From positions 868,001 through 932,000 of the forward strand of contig NZ_CP014223.1 of the NCBI RefSeq assembly GCF_001561955.1: a DNA stretch of 64,000 nucleotides. Direction: 5' to 3'. Numbering within the stretch: position 1 is the first letter of the stretch; every line of letters begins with the position of its first letter. This stretch comes from Anaerotignum propionicum DSM 1682 (lineage in GTDB: Bacteria; Bacillota; Clostridia; Lachnospirales; Anaerotignaceae). Made by a program: the position numbers and the translations under genes. Positions 7,999 through 16,724 of this stretch are shown here, piece after piece. Under the pieces are notes generated by a model, which ran no database searches, was not told where the DNA came from, and saw only the letters and a program-made list of their open reading frames with translations.

Positions 7999-8937
7999 AT
8001 GAACCCTATTGAACGAATTTTGGCTGAATATCCATTGATGATATTAGATGGAGCCTTTTCCACTGAACTGGAACGGCGGGGCTGTGACCTGAATGATCCC
8101 CTTTGGTCGGCCAAGGTTCTCATGGAAAATCCTGATATGATTGGATCTGTACATGAGGATTACTTTAAAGCGGGAGCTGATTGTGCTATCACTGCCAGTT
8201 ATCAAGCGACGTTCGCAGGCTTTATGAGGAGAGGGCTGACGAAGCAGGAGGCAAAGGAGCTCATTCAACTTTCCGTGAGCATTGCAACGAAAGTGAGGGA
8301 TAGCTTTTGGGCTGACCCTGTAAATAGGACAAATCGACCTAAACCGTTAGTTGCGGCTTCTGTGGGCCCATACGGTGCTTTTGTTGCTGATGGTTCTGAG
8401 TATCGAGGAAATTATGGACTGACCAGAGAGGGATTGGAAGATTTTCACCGAGAAAGAATGGCAACATTGATTGAAGCGAAGCCGGATATATTGGCCTGTG
8501 AAACGATTCCTTGCTTGATTGAGGCGCAGGCAATTGTGAATGTTTTAAAAGAACATCCTGATATATCGGCATGGATAAGCTTTAGTGCCAAGGACGGCAC
8601 TTGCATTAATAGTGGAGAGCGGATAGAGGACTGTGCCCGTTGGCTGGATGGATATCCCCAAGTGGCGGCTATTGGTATAAACTGCACGGCACCTGAATTT
8701 GTGGAGTCACTTATTTTAGAAATCCGTAAGGGTTCAAATAAGCCCATCATTGTTTATCCAAATTCGGGAGAGCAATATGATGCAGTAACAAAAACTTGGC
8801 ATGGCAGTTCAACAGGAATGTGTTACGGTGATATTGCCAAGCAGTGGTTCGAAAAGGGTGCTAAACTGATTGGTGGTTGTTGCAGAACAACGCCTGATGA
8901 TATTCGTCAGATTGCACTTTGGGGAAGAGAATTATAA
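7999..8937 (+). CDS. mmuM: Homocysteine S-methyltransferase
   Basis: A 312-residue protein of the MmuM family, transferring a methyl group from S-methylmethionine or SAM to homocysteine to give methionine. Motifs: ILDGAFSTELERRG at the N-terminus, CETIPCL in the middle, GINCTAPEFV carrying the first zinc cysteine, and GGCCRTTPDDI carrying the Cys-Cys pair of the zinc site. ATG 7999 follows AAGGAGG. The S-box leader upstream (7620-7722) supports a role in methionine supply. A terminator follows at 9006, so it is a single-gene transcript. Confidence 0.93.
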   Translation: MNPIERILAEYPLMILDGAFSTELERRGCDLNDPLWSAKVLMENPDMIGSVHEDYFKAGADCAITASYQATFAGFMRRGLTKQEAKELIQLSVSIATKVRDSFWADPVNRTNRPKPLVAASVGPYGAFVADGSEYRGNYGLTREGLEDFHRERMATLIEAKPDILACETIPCLIEAQAIVNVLKEHPDISAWISFSAKDGTCINSGERIEDCARWLDGYPQVAAIGINCTAPEFVESLILEIRKGSNKPIIVYPNSGEQYDAVTKTWHGSSTGMCYGDIAKQWFEKGAKLIGGCCRTTPDDIRQIALWGREL

Positions 8938-9005
8938 GAGGATAAATGTAAATTTCAAGATTTAAATAGATTTATTTATCTATGAAGGGTATAACATTGT
9001 TCATA

Positions 9006-9054
9006 AAAAGGCATTTAAGAATCAAGTAGTGGTGATTCTTAGATGCCTTTTTTG
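9006..9054 (+). terminator. Terminator after mmuM
   Basis: AAAAAGGCAT...ATGCCTTTTTT with an inner stem AAGAATCA/TGATTCTT, then a T run. It closes the mmuM transcript. Between 9055 and 9242 I see no gene. Confidence 0.8.
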
Positions 9055-9242
9055 AATTTTTTATTCACTGGTTCAACATATGGATATTACAGTTTGAAAC
9101 CCAGATAGAGAACTTATATATCTTAAGTCTATATAGTCTACATGGAACTTTCGAAACGATATCAACCTATGGAAAGAAAATTTCTACTGGAATATAGTTT
9201 GGTATCTAGTTTAAAATATTTTCATTAATCGTACCTATTTAC

Positions 9243-9506
9243 TTAATTGGGTCCAATTACCCATTCCCAATCCGTAAGCCATTTTCCATATGTAAGAGAC
9301 CATAATCTCCTTTGAAGCATATTAGGCTCAATAGTACGATACATCCATTCTGTTTGTTCAGCCATTGGTCGGATTATGATTTCATCCATGTCACCTGATG
9401 CAATAACCGATGTATCAGCGCCATATGTAACGTAAGAAGGTGCAGCTAAATTGCCTGCAAGCAGAGTGAAACTAAAACAAGATACAAGTAGCATTTTTTT
9501 AAGCAT
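9243..9506 (-). CDS. Small secreted peptide next to BlaR1
   Basis: An 87-residue protein with a clear signal peptide (MLKKMLLVSCFSFTLLAGN, cleavage expected around residue 25-30) and a short mature part containing MAEQTEWMYRTI, LQRRLWSLTYGKWLTDWEWV. Trp/Arg/Tyr-rich secreted peptides of this kind are, to my recollection, commonly encoded next to BlaR1-type sensors in Lachnospiraceae. It starts 17 bases after the BlaR1-like stop, so the three genes BlaI-BlaR1-peptide form one minus-strand operon. Function unknown; a ligand or accessory of the sensor is possible. Confidence 0.7.
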   Translation of the reverse strand: MLKKMLLVSCFSFTLLAGNLAAPSYVTYGADTSVIASGDMDEIIIRPMAEQTEWMYRTIEPNMLQRRLWSLTYGKWLTDWEWVIGPN

Positions 9507-9523
9507 AGTATCCCTCCTAATTA

Positions 9524-10672
9524 TTATTTAATGGGTAATGATGAAAATGGCTCATTGTTTTGTTGTTCTTGACTAATGATTAATTGTGATATCTCTCCTG
9601 ATATCAGGGTATAAGTACCATCATGGTTATCCAACAAATAAGCTGATTTAGGAGAAATGGAGTACACATTTGGATCTTCACAGGAATATACTGGTTGAAT
9701 CACAAACAGATTTGAAACGAGAAACAGCATGGTGATTACAACATAAACTCCGTACACCATAGGTTGATATTTCTTTGCGTAGTCCTTTTCGAGAATCAGG
9801 TGAAAGCGTTGCTCCACATTACTCATTTGTCCTGCATTCACTAAAACAGATGTGGTAGCTGCATTCATAGTAGGCTGGAGGGCTTGTCTGCTGGAAAGCT
9901 GATATCTTAAAACCATAGTGATTGATTCCAAATATTTAAGTTTTTCTTCCTCATTTAGTTGGGAAATCAACTTTGCATCACAGCGTAACTCCAGAATATG
10001 AACTAAATTCCCTTTTAAAATATGTACCATGGGATTCCACCAAAAGATGGCGCAAATAAAATGCATAAATAATTTTATCCACGCATCTTTATTTAAAAAG
10101 TGTGTTAGTTCATGCAAGAGAATACAGCGCAATTCGTCCTCAGTAAAAGGGATTGCAGGCAAATAAATGGTAGGATGAAAATATCCGGAAACCATTGGCG
10201 ATGGAATTCCGGCCAGTTCAACCAATTCAACTTTTGTTTTTTTCTTAGAATGAGATAGAATTTCATTCATAATCTTAATCGCACATTGATTTTTTAGGGC
10301 TGTTTTCATGCGGAGAATATTTTTCAATCGTTTTGCTTCTATCATGTATTTTACAACAAAGAATACAGCACCTGCTACCCAAAGGAATATAAGTATATCA
10401 AGCATTGAAAGCTCATAGCCCATGATTGAGAAGATACCCATTGTTAAACCATCAATAATTGCAGGAAACATATAACTGGAAGGAATTACAATGGCATTGG
10501 GAAGCTCAAAAACAAAGCACAAGCGAAATAAGCAGACTCCTAAAAACAGAAGCAACGGTGCAACGCTAAAGTGGGCAATAAACCCGGTTTGTTTTCTCAT
10601 GATAGTTAGAAAAATGATAAAAATATTACACCAAAGAACGGCCATAAGAAATGAAAATACGGACAAACTCAT
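9524..10672 (-). CDS. BlaR1-type M56 membrane metallopeptidase
   Basis: A 382-residue M56 family protein. Membrane segments are visible near residues 5-25, 33-53, ~90-110 and ~305-325; the cytoplasmic zinc peptidase domain carries LLHELTHFLNKDAW (HExxH) near residue 190. The C-terminal part after the last membrane segment is short (about 60 residues), so the penicillin-binding sensor domain of true BlaR1 is missing; the signal is therefore unlikely to be a beta-lactam. Its ATG overlaps the stop of the partner repressor, so the two are coupled. Expected role: on sensing a signal, cleaves the BlaI-like repressor. Confidence 0.87.
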   Translation of the reverse strand: MSLSVFSFLMAVLWCNIFIIFLTIMRKQTGFIAHFSVAPLLLFLGVCLFRLCFVFELPNAIVIPSSYMFPAIIDGLTMGIFSIMGYELSMLDILIFLWVAGAVFFVVKYMIEAKRLKNILRMKTALKNQCAIKIMNEILSHSKKKTKVELVELAGIPSPMVSGYFHPTIYLPAIPFTEDELRCILLHELTHFLNKDAWIKLFMHFICAIFWWNPMVHILKGNLVHILELRCDAKLISQLNEEEKLKYLESITMVLRYQLSSRQALQPTMNAATTSVLVNAGQMSNVEQRFHLILEKDYAKKYQPMVYGVYVVITMLFLVSNLFVIQPVYSCEDPNVYSISPKSAYLLDNHDGTYTLISGEISQLIISQEQQNNEPFSSLPIK

Positions 10673-11073
10673 TTCAATCCCTTTCTTTTTTCATCCAACA
10701 AGGCCTCTAAGCGGTCAATGGTGTTGCGATCAATCTCCTCATCTTGAATAAATGCAGAAACAAAATCAACCAGAGAAGCTGCTTTTGATTGTTGATAACA
10801 GCCGCTGCTCTGAAATTGCATAACGTGATATTCCTCTTCGGTAAAAGCAGGGGAAAAGGTTCTTCCGTAATTTTTACCGGTTTTTACAAACCCATTAACA
10901 CAAATTGCTCCTTTTTCCAAAAGCTGATTTAGCAAAATATGAATAGAGCTGGCTTTCCATGAACGTTCTGTTGACAAATTAATGATATCAGAACGAGATA
11001 AGGGTTTGTTTTCTTTCCATAAAAGATCCATAATCTCTTGCTCATTTTTTGTTAGTGCGATGGATTTATTCAT
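10669..11073 (-). CDS. BlaI/MecI-type transcriptional repressor
   Basis: A 134-residue BlaI family repressor (LTKNEQEIMDLLWKENKPLS, WKASSIHILLNQLLEKG). It lies first in a minus-strand operon with the M56 peptidase and the secreted peptide and has its own consensus promoter at 11108-11136. It is a close paralogue of the orphan repressor at 6714-7121, which suggests a local duplication and inversion. Confidence 0.9.
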   Translation of the reverse strand: MNKSIALTKNEQEIMDLLWKENKPLSRSDIINLSTERSWKASSIHILLNQLLEKGAICVNGFVKTGKNYGRTFSPAFTEEEYHVMQFQSSGCYQQSKAASLVDFVSAFIQDEEIDRNTIDRLEALLDEKRKGLK

Positions 11074-11107
11074 AATTTATTACCTCTTCGAAGTGTGACT
11101 TTATACA

Positions 11108-11136
11108 ATTATATCTCCTTACAATAAAACAGTCAA
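11108..11136 (-). promoter_or_regulatory. Promoter of the blaI-M56-peptide operon
   Basis: On the minus strand TTGACT (11136-11131), 17 bases, TATAAT (11113-11108), about 35 bases before the repressor start. TGTA/TACA-like half sites near it could be BlaI boxes. Confidence 0.75.
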
Positions 11137-11711
11137 TACGTCAATTATATTTTTATTTATTTAAGAATATAGTCATATTATAAATAATTTTATATTAATA
11201 TAATAGAAAAATAGAATATAATTCTGGCTGAGCTAATTTATCTCAAAGGCTTATTTCTACTTGTTTTTTTATTATAGGCAAGTATTTTTCTTGTCTGAGA
11301 AAACCTTTTTGATAGTTTTTTAAATGAATTTCTTTAATACAAAAATCCCTGTTTTCAGCATATCAATTTATCTTAATAAAAAGTTAAGCATTTCTTCGTG
11401 TATGCACATTATGTAAGAACAGTTCTAACCCCTTCAAATAACCAGCAATTTATAATGAATAACGATTAACAATACTCCAAAGCTGTGATGTCCATAAAAT
11501 GATAATGAATTAGATTACTTGTTTTTTATATATGCATTTATATGCGGTAATCCTTACATGGAATCAATATCATAGAAGAATCCATAAGGTAGCTTATTAA
11601 ATGCATTTCTATCATCATGGGTAATAAAAAACCAAAACAAGCATAGGATGTATTTAGGATAAGCTTACCAATACTCAAATGAATAAAGGCTTATACAAAA
11701 GGAGGTCTATT
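11137..11711. other. Long regulatory gap before the hydrogenase operon
   Basis: About 570 AT-rich bases without a supported gene. The hydrogenase operon promoter should lie here, but I found no clearly consensus site. No riboswitch core was recognised. Confidence 0.4.
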
Positions 11712-12137
11712 ATGGGATGTTTTGTTGTACCAATGGCGGAGGCCATCGTGGTATCAATCGTCAAAAAAGTTGTGAAAAAGAAGAAAGAGAACACTGCTTC
11801 TGTAGGAGCAGAAGATGTTGCATCTTTAAATGCAGAATCCAAGGATTTCAATCAAACAAAACTTGACTGGGAGAAAAAGTTGAGCTGGTTGAATCAGCTA
11901 TTATGGGGTGGTGTTTTTTTATTGGCTATCGAACATATTTGGCATGGTGAGGTTGTTCTGTGGCCGCCATTTTTAACAGCCATGAGCAATCCAAGTGAAA
12001 TACCAATCATGCTTCACGAAATGGCTACCATTGGAACTTCAATGGCGGTATTTGTAACGTTGGTTTGGGGGGTTATGGTTTATGTTGGGGAAAACAAGAT
12101 AAAACAAACTGCACCTAAAGAATGTGAGAGAAATTAA
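11712..12137 (+). CDS. Membrane protein heading the hydrogenase operon
   Basis: A 141-residue protein starting MGCFVVPMAEAIVVSIVKK with a poly-Lys stretch (KKVVKKKKEN), a linker, then two membrane segments (about residues 67-85 and 106-130). ATG 11712 follows AGGAGGTC; an in-frame upstream ATG at 11679 lacks this. The family is unknown to me; it is followed 12 bases later by another small membrane protein and then by hydrogenase maturation genes. A membrane-anchoring or electron-transfer support role for the hydrogenase is inferred from context alone. Confidence 0.7.
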   Translation: MGCFVVPMAEAIVVSIVKKVVKKKKENTASVGAEDVASLNAESKDFNQTKLDWEKKLSWLNQLLWGGVFLLAIEHIWHGEVVLWPPFLTAMSNPSEIPIMLHEMATIGTSMAVFVTLVWGVMVYVGENKIKQTAPKECERN

Positions 12138-12149
12138 GGGAGGGATTCT

Positions 12150-12455
12150 ATGTATTTTATCATTACGGCGCTGGCTGCGATTTTAACCACAATTGTTTGG
12201 CGCAGCATATCCGAGGACAAATTTCAATTAAGTATCCTTTGCTTGATATACTGGGGGGCAACACTGATGTGGTTTGTAGACCATGTAGTTGCCTATCTCA
12301 CGGAGGGGGGAGCGTTTTTAGAAATCTCCATGGATGCAACCTTATTGGGCATCACCGTAGTCGTTTGTGGTTTTTTTGTATGGATATTGATTGCAGTCGT
12401 AAAAAATTTGAAGGAAGCCCCCCGTAAGAATTTATGGCTTCGTAATGGAAGATAG
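12150..12455 (+). CDS. Small three-TM protein of the hydrogenase operon
   Basis: A 101-residue protein with three predicted membrane segments (about residues 2-17, 26-48 and 61-87) and a basic C-terminus. It has a GGGAGGG ribosome binding site. A His (VDHVVAYL) and a Trp-rich region lie in the second segment, but there is no bis-His cytochrome b pattern that I can defend. Together with the preceding protein it may anchor the otherwise soluble hydrogenase. Confidence 0.65.
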   Translation: MYFIITALAAILTTIVWRSISEDKFQLSILCLIYWGATLMWFVDHVVAYLTEGGAFLEISMDATLLGITVVVCGFFVWILIAVVKNLKEAPRKNLWLRNGR

Positions 12456-12498
12456 TGCTTCGGTTAAAGAGATACAGTCTGAAAATGGGGTTGGGGTT

Positions 12499-12960
12499 AT
12501 GATAAAATTAGTTGCTATTGGGAATCGATTTATGAAGGATGATGGAATTGCCATTGAGGTTGCAGAGCATTTGGAGGAGCGCCTGAAAAAGCGAAAAATT
12601 GATGTTGTTATTGGGGAAACGGATTGTCAAAGTGCTTTTTATTCCATCCATCAGGAGGATTATGTGTTCATTCTGGATGCATTTTACGAGGGAGGGGAGC
12701 CGGGAACCATTCATGTGCTTAGCCTTGAGGAAGCCATAGGGAAATCTTCAGGATCGCCCATGCAACATGATATGAGCATGATTGATATGATGCGTCTTTA
12801 TCATTGTAAATGGAAAGGTTATTTGATTGGGGTTGAAATTGGGGAGGTGGGCTTTGGGGAAGGACTTAGTCCTATTTTACAAGAGAGATTTCAAGAAATC
12901 TGTTTAGAAGTGGAAAAGAACATTATAAAAATTATATTGGAGGAAATCAATTATGCATGA
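12499..12960 (+). CDS. Hydrogenase maturation protease
   Basis: A 153-residue protein of the HycI/HyaD/HoxM family. The N-terminus reads VAIGNRFMKDDGIAIEVAEHL, with the conserved Gly-Asn, Asp-Asp-Gly elements that bind nickel; FILDAFYEGGEPGTI carries the second conserved acidic region. These endopeptidases remove the C-terminal tail of the large subunit after nickel insertion. I chose ATG 12499 because homology begins there; an in-frame start at 12445 overlaps the previous gene. Its substrate is presumably the large subunit at 19148-20524. Confidence 0.87.
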   Translation: MIKLVAIGNRFMKDDGIAIEVAEHLEERLKKRKIDVVIGETDCQSAFYSIHQEDYVFILDAFYEGGEPGTIHVLSLEEAIGKSSGSPMQHDMSMIDMMRLYHCKWKGYLIGVEIGEVGFGEGLSPILQERFQEICLEVEKNIIKIILEEINYA

Positions 12961-13210
12961 TACTTTTTTAAATCAAAATTTGTATGAATCCATTGGGGGC
13001 TTATGCAAAGAAAACGCAATCGAAAAAATCACCAAGCTGGTTATTACGGTACATACTCATAGCCATATTTGCGAAAAAAGTATCCGTGATCATTTTGCCG
13101 ATAGAAAAAGCAAGCTTATCGGGGAATGGACAAATATCGTCGTGGATAAAAAGGAAATTGAACCGTTGACTGCAACCATTGAACAGATTGATGGTGAGAA
13201 AAAGGAATGA
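12953..13210 (+). CDS. HypA-like small protein without zinc finger
   Basis: An 85-residue protein starting MHDTFLNQNLYESI. The MH start and the strand pattern (EKITKLVITVHTHSHI) resemble the nickel-binding half of HypA, which delivers Ni to [NiFe] hydrogenase, but the two CxxC zinc-finger motifs and ~25 residues of the family are missing. It overlaps the protease gene upstream and hypF downstream by a few bases, so it is a real member of the operon. It could be a reduced HypA or an unrelated hydrogenase accessory protein. Confidence 0.6.
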   Translation: MHDTFLNQNLYESIGGLCKENAIEKITKLVITVHTHSHICEKSIRDHFADRKSKLIGEWTNIVVDKKEIEPLTATIEQIDGEKKE

Positions 13211-15507
13211 TTGAACCCCAAAGCCTTATGATTCAAGTTCATGGAATTGTGCAAGGGGTGGGTATGCGCCCGTTTCTTTATAAAACAGCCAATGCCTTTC
13301 ATCTTACCGGTTTTGTAAAAAATAAAGGAGCCTCTGTGGTAATTGTGCTTTCGGGGGAGCAAAGGGCAATGGATGGCTTTTTATATGAATTGACCAACAA
13401 TCCCCCACCCAATGCAGTGATTCATCATATAGATATTTCTTCTCACCCAAAGCTCCATTTTCAGGATTTTAGAATTTTACATAGTGCAGAGGACGAAAAG
13501 ATACAAGGCTGTCTTTTGCCTGATTTAGCTATTTGTGATGATTGTCGGGAAGACATTCTGAATCAAAAGGATAGGCGATTTGGCTATGCGTTTACAAATT
13601 GCACAAATTGCGGCCCCAGATATTCTATTATAGAAGAACTACCTTATGACCGAGGAAATACAACCATGAGGTCATTTACTATGTGTGAGGAATGTAATAA
13701 GGAATATAAAAATCCTGAGAATAGGAGATTTCATGCCCAACCTAATGCTTGCCCTGTTTGTGGCCCAAAGTATATTTTATTCCTTGGAAATGGTGAACAA
13801 GTTGAATGTGAAAACCCCATTGAAAAGGGGAAACAGCTTTTAAAAGAAGGAAAAATCTTAGCCATCAAAGGAATTGGCGGGTATCACCTTGTTTGTAATG
13901 CAGAGAATGAAACTGCCATTGCAACCTTGCGCATGAGAAAAAGGCGCCCTCATAAGCCGTTCGCAATGATGGCGTGCAGTATAGCGGATGTTATGGAAAT
14001 TTGTTCTTTAAATCCGAAGGAGAAAGAAACGATTTCCAATAATAGGCGCCCCATCGTATTACTTAAGAGAAATGATAGCACCTTTCTCCCAGATAATATT
14101 TCGCCAAAGCTTCGCCAGTACGGTGTGATGCTTCCCTATACCCCTCTGCATTTTCTTTTGTTTGATGAGAGCTTAAAGTATTTGATAATGACCAGCGGGA
14201 ATATCAGTGGAATGCCCATATGTTATAAGGATGAAGATGCATTGGAGCATTTGAAGGATGTAGCTGACTATTTTCTCATACATAATCGTGAAATTATGAC
14301 ACCTATCGATGACTCTGTAGTAAAAGTGATGGAAGAGGAAGCGTTATTAAGCCGTTGTGGCAGAGGGTATGCGCCCTTGGCATTGCCGTTAAATACCCTC
14401 AATGAAATTTTAGCTGTTGGGGGGAATCAAAAAGCTTCCCTTTGCTTTGTGCATAATCAGCTTGCGCATATCAGCCAATATCTGGGAGAACTTCATTTTC
14501 TGGATGCTTGCAAGGAATATACTTCTGTGATAGATAGACTATCCAGACTTTTAAATGCATCACCCCAAGCCATTGCCCATGATTTACATCCAAATTATTT
14601 TTCAACACAATACGCAAAGAAACAGAAAATCACAACCATCGCTGTACAGCATCATCATGCCCATATGGCGGCATGTATGGCGGAGCACAATTTTTATGAA
14701 AAAGGAATCGGCATTATATTTGATGGCACCGGTATGGGGGCAGACGGAGCCATATGGGGCGGAGAATTCTTCATAGGCAATAGGTCTCAATATAAAAGGG
14801 TGGGACATTTGGAGTATATTACATTGCAGGGCGGAGATTCTGCCATAGAAGAACCTTGGAAATGTGCCTTATCCTATCTTGATACAATACATGAAAGCAT
14901 AGAGTCTTTTTTTCCTAACTTAGATAAGGTGCAGCTACAGGTTGTGGAAAAAGCATTGCAGAAAAAGGTGAATTGCTATCAATCCTCTAGTATGGGCAGA
15001 TTATTTGATTGTGTTGCCGCCCTATTATTGGGATGCAGCCATATTTCCTATGAGGCGCAGGCGGCCATTGAACTGGAAAGCTTAGTGGATGACAGCATAA
15101 CAGAAACATACTCCTTTACCATAACTGAGAGAGCTGGGGTTTTCATATTGGGCTACCAAAGCATTTTGGAGGGTGTATTGGAGGATTTCGGAAATCATCA
15201 ACCTATTTCTGTCATATCTGCAAAATTTCACAATACAATTTCTAAAGCAACCATAGAATGTGCTTGCAGAATAAGAGAAAAGTATCTAGTAGACAATGTT
15301 TTTTTAGGGGGAGGCGTTTTTGAAAATACATTCCTCTTAAAAAATGTTGTTTCTGGACTGAGGATATTGGGTTTTCATGTTTATTACAATCAAAAAGTAC
15401 CACGAAATGATGGGGGCTTGTCTTTTGGTCAGGCAGCTGTGGCGGCTTCCATTTTGGAGGAGAGGGCTTATGTGTCTGGCAGTTCCAACGAAAATTATTT
15501 CAGTTGA
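13207..15507 (+). CDS. hypF: Carbamoyltransferase HypF
   Basis: A 766-residue protein making the CN ligands of the [NiFe] active site from carbamoyl phosphate. Domains in order: acylphosphatase (GIVQGVGMRPFLYKTA, residues ~12-28), two zinc-finger pairs (CDDCREDIL with CTNCGP; CEECNKEY with CPVCGP), YrdC-like domain (LAIKGIGGYHLV, ~218), and Kae1-like domain with the metal-binding VQHHHAHMAACMAEHN (~480-495) and GGGVFEN near the C-terminus. Length is normal. It overlaps neighbours on both sides. Confidence 0.97.
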   Translation: MIEPQSLMIQVHGIVQGVGMRPFLYKTANAFHLTGFVKNKGASVVIVLSGEQRAMDGFLYELTNNPPPNAVIHHIDISSHPKLHFQDFRILHSAEDEKIQGCLLPDLAICDDCREDILNQKDRRFGYAFTNCTNCGPRYSIIEELPYDRGNTTMRSFTMCEECNKEYKNPENRRFHAQPNACPVCGPKYILFLGNGEQVECENPIEKGKQLLKEGKILAIKGIGGYHLVCNAENETAIATLRMRKRRPHKPFAMMACSIADVMEICSLNPKEKETISNNRRPIVLLKRNDSTFLPDNISPKLRQYGVMLPYTPLHFLLFDESLKYLIMTSGNISGMPICYKDEDALEHLKDVADYFLIHNREIMTPIDDSVVKVMEEEALLSRCGRGYAPLALPLNTLNEILAVGGNQKASLCFVHNQLAHISQYLGELHFLDACKEYTSVIDRLSRLLNASPQAIAHDLHPNYFSTQYAKKQKITTIAVQHHHAHMAACMAEHNFYEKGIGIIFDGTGMGADGAIWGGEFFIGNRSQYKRVGHLEYITLQGGDSAIEEPWKCALSYLDTIHESIESFFPNLDKVQLQVVEKALQKKVNCYQSSSMGRLFDCVAALLLGCSHISYEAQAAIELESLVDDSITETYSFTITERAGVFILGYQSILEGVLEDFGNHQPISVISAKFHNTISKATIECACRIREKYLVDNVFLGGGVFENTFLLKNVVSGLRILGFHVYYNQKVPRNDGGLSFGQAAVAASILEERAYVSGSSNENYFS

Positions 15508-15706
15508 TGGAAAGTATGCCTACGTTGAAACCATGGGTGTGGGTCAGAAAATTAATGTTCAGCTTATCGAAAGTCCTATGGCGGGAGATTTTGTGTTATT
15601 ACATGCTGGTTTTGCCATTGAAAAGATTGATCAAGAGGAGTATACATTTTTAAATACCATATTAAATGAGATGATAAACGATGATGAAAATGGAACAGGA
15701 AATTAA
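15470..15706 (+). CDS. hypC: Hydrogenase assembly chaperone HypC
   Basis: A 78-residue HypC: MCLAVPTKIISVDGKYA has the essential Cys2 after the start methionine and the conserved AVP. HypC with HypD carries the Fe(CN)2CO unit to the large subunit. The start is fixed at ATG 15470, since Cys2 must be N-terminal; this lies inside the end of hypF. The stop overlaps the beginning of hypD. Confidence 0.95.
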   Translation: MCLAVPTKIISVDGKYAYVETMGVGQKINVQLIESPMAGDFVLLHAGFAIEKIDQEEYTFLNTILNEMINDDENGTGN

Positions 15707-16724
15707 AAAAACAGTACGGATTATGGAAGTTTGTGGTACCCATACACAGGCTATCGCAAAATCTGGCATTCGATATCTTTTACCGAATCATGTGAAGCTC
15801 TTGTCTGGCCCCGGCTGTCCGGTATGTGTTACCCATGAAGGCTATATTGATGGAGCCATAGCATTGCTTGCTCATGAAGATGTGATTTTGGCCACCTTTG
15901 GTGATATGTTGAAGGTCAGAGGAACCAATTTCAGTCTATCTGAAATAAAAAGGAAAGATAGTGTTTTTACTGTGTATTCTCCTGAGGATGCAGTCACATT
16001 GGCACGGAAATATCCCAAGAAGACTGTCGTTTTTTTGGCGGTGGGGTTTGAAACAACGGCGCCGATTATTGGGGCGACGATTAAAAATGTATTTGAGTAT
16101 GGGCCTGAAAATCTGCTTTTTCTAACTGCACTAAAACGAATGGAACCGATTCTCCGTTTCATTCTGATGGATGAAGAGTCTAAGATAGATGGGCTCATTT
16201 GCCCTGGTCATGTTGCCTCAGTTTTAGGAGGGGAGGCCTTTCGATTTGTAACAGAGGAATATAATCTTCCTGCTGTGGTTTGTGGTTTTGAGGCGGAGGA
16301 TATGAAAATGGGAGTCTACAGCCTTTTAGACCAAATTGATGGAAGATGTCCCATTTCCTTCTTAAACTTATATCCTCGTTGCGTTCGTAACCAAGGCAAT
16401 CCGTTGGCAAAGGAATATATAAATGAGGTTTATCAAACAGAGGATGGATATTGGCGCGGTATTGGAAAGGTTTCGGATTCTGCATTGGTACTAAAACAAA
16501 AATACCAAAGTTTGGATGCAAGAAGTAGGTTTTCTATTTCGGAGGAAATGACTTTAAAACCTTCTGTCTGCCAATGCAGAGAAATTATACTTGGTCGAAA
16601 GGCTCCCTATGAATGTATTCAGTTTGGGTTGAGCTGTACGCCTGAAAATCCCTTAGGGCCTTGTATGATTTCTTCAGAGGGGGCTTGCTCAGCCCATTAT
16701 AAATACGGGAGGGTAATCTTTTGA
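15681..16724 (+). CDS. hypD: Hydrogenase formation protein HypD
   Basis: A 347-residue HypD, the scaffold on which Fe(CN)2CO is assembled. Visible motifs: EVCGTHTQAIAKSGIR, LSGPGCPVCVTHEGYID, VFLAVGFETTAP, GLICPGHVASVLG and the C-terminal [4Fe-4S] cysteines (CQCREIILG, GLSCTPENPLGPCMISSEGAC). Length is normal. It overlaps hypC at its start and hypE by 4 bases at its end. Confidence 0.96.
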   Translation: MMKMEQEIKKTVRIMEVCGTHTQAIAKSGIRYLLPNHVKLLSGPGCPVCVTHEGYIDGAIALLAHEDVILATFGDMLKVRGTNFSLSEIKRKDSVFTVYSPEDAVTLARKYPKKTVVFLAVGFETTAPIIGATIKNVFEYGPENLLFLTALKRMEPILRFILMDEESKIDGLICPGHVASVLGGEAFRFVTEEYNLPAVVCGFEAEDMKMGVYSLLDQIDGRCPISFLNLYPRCVRNQGNPLAKEYINEVYQTEDGYWRGIGKVSDSALVLKQKYQSLDARSRFSISEEMTLKPSVCQCREIILGRKAPYECIQFGLSCTPENPLGPCMISSEGACSAHYKYGRVIF

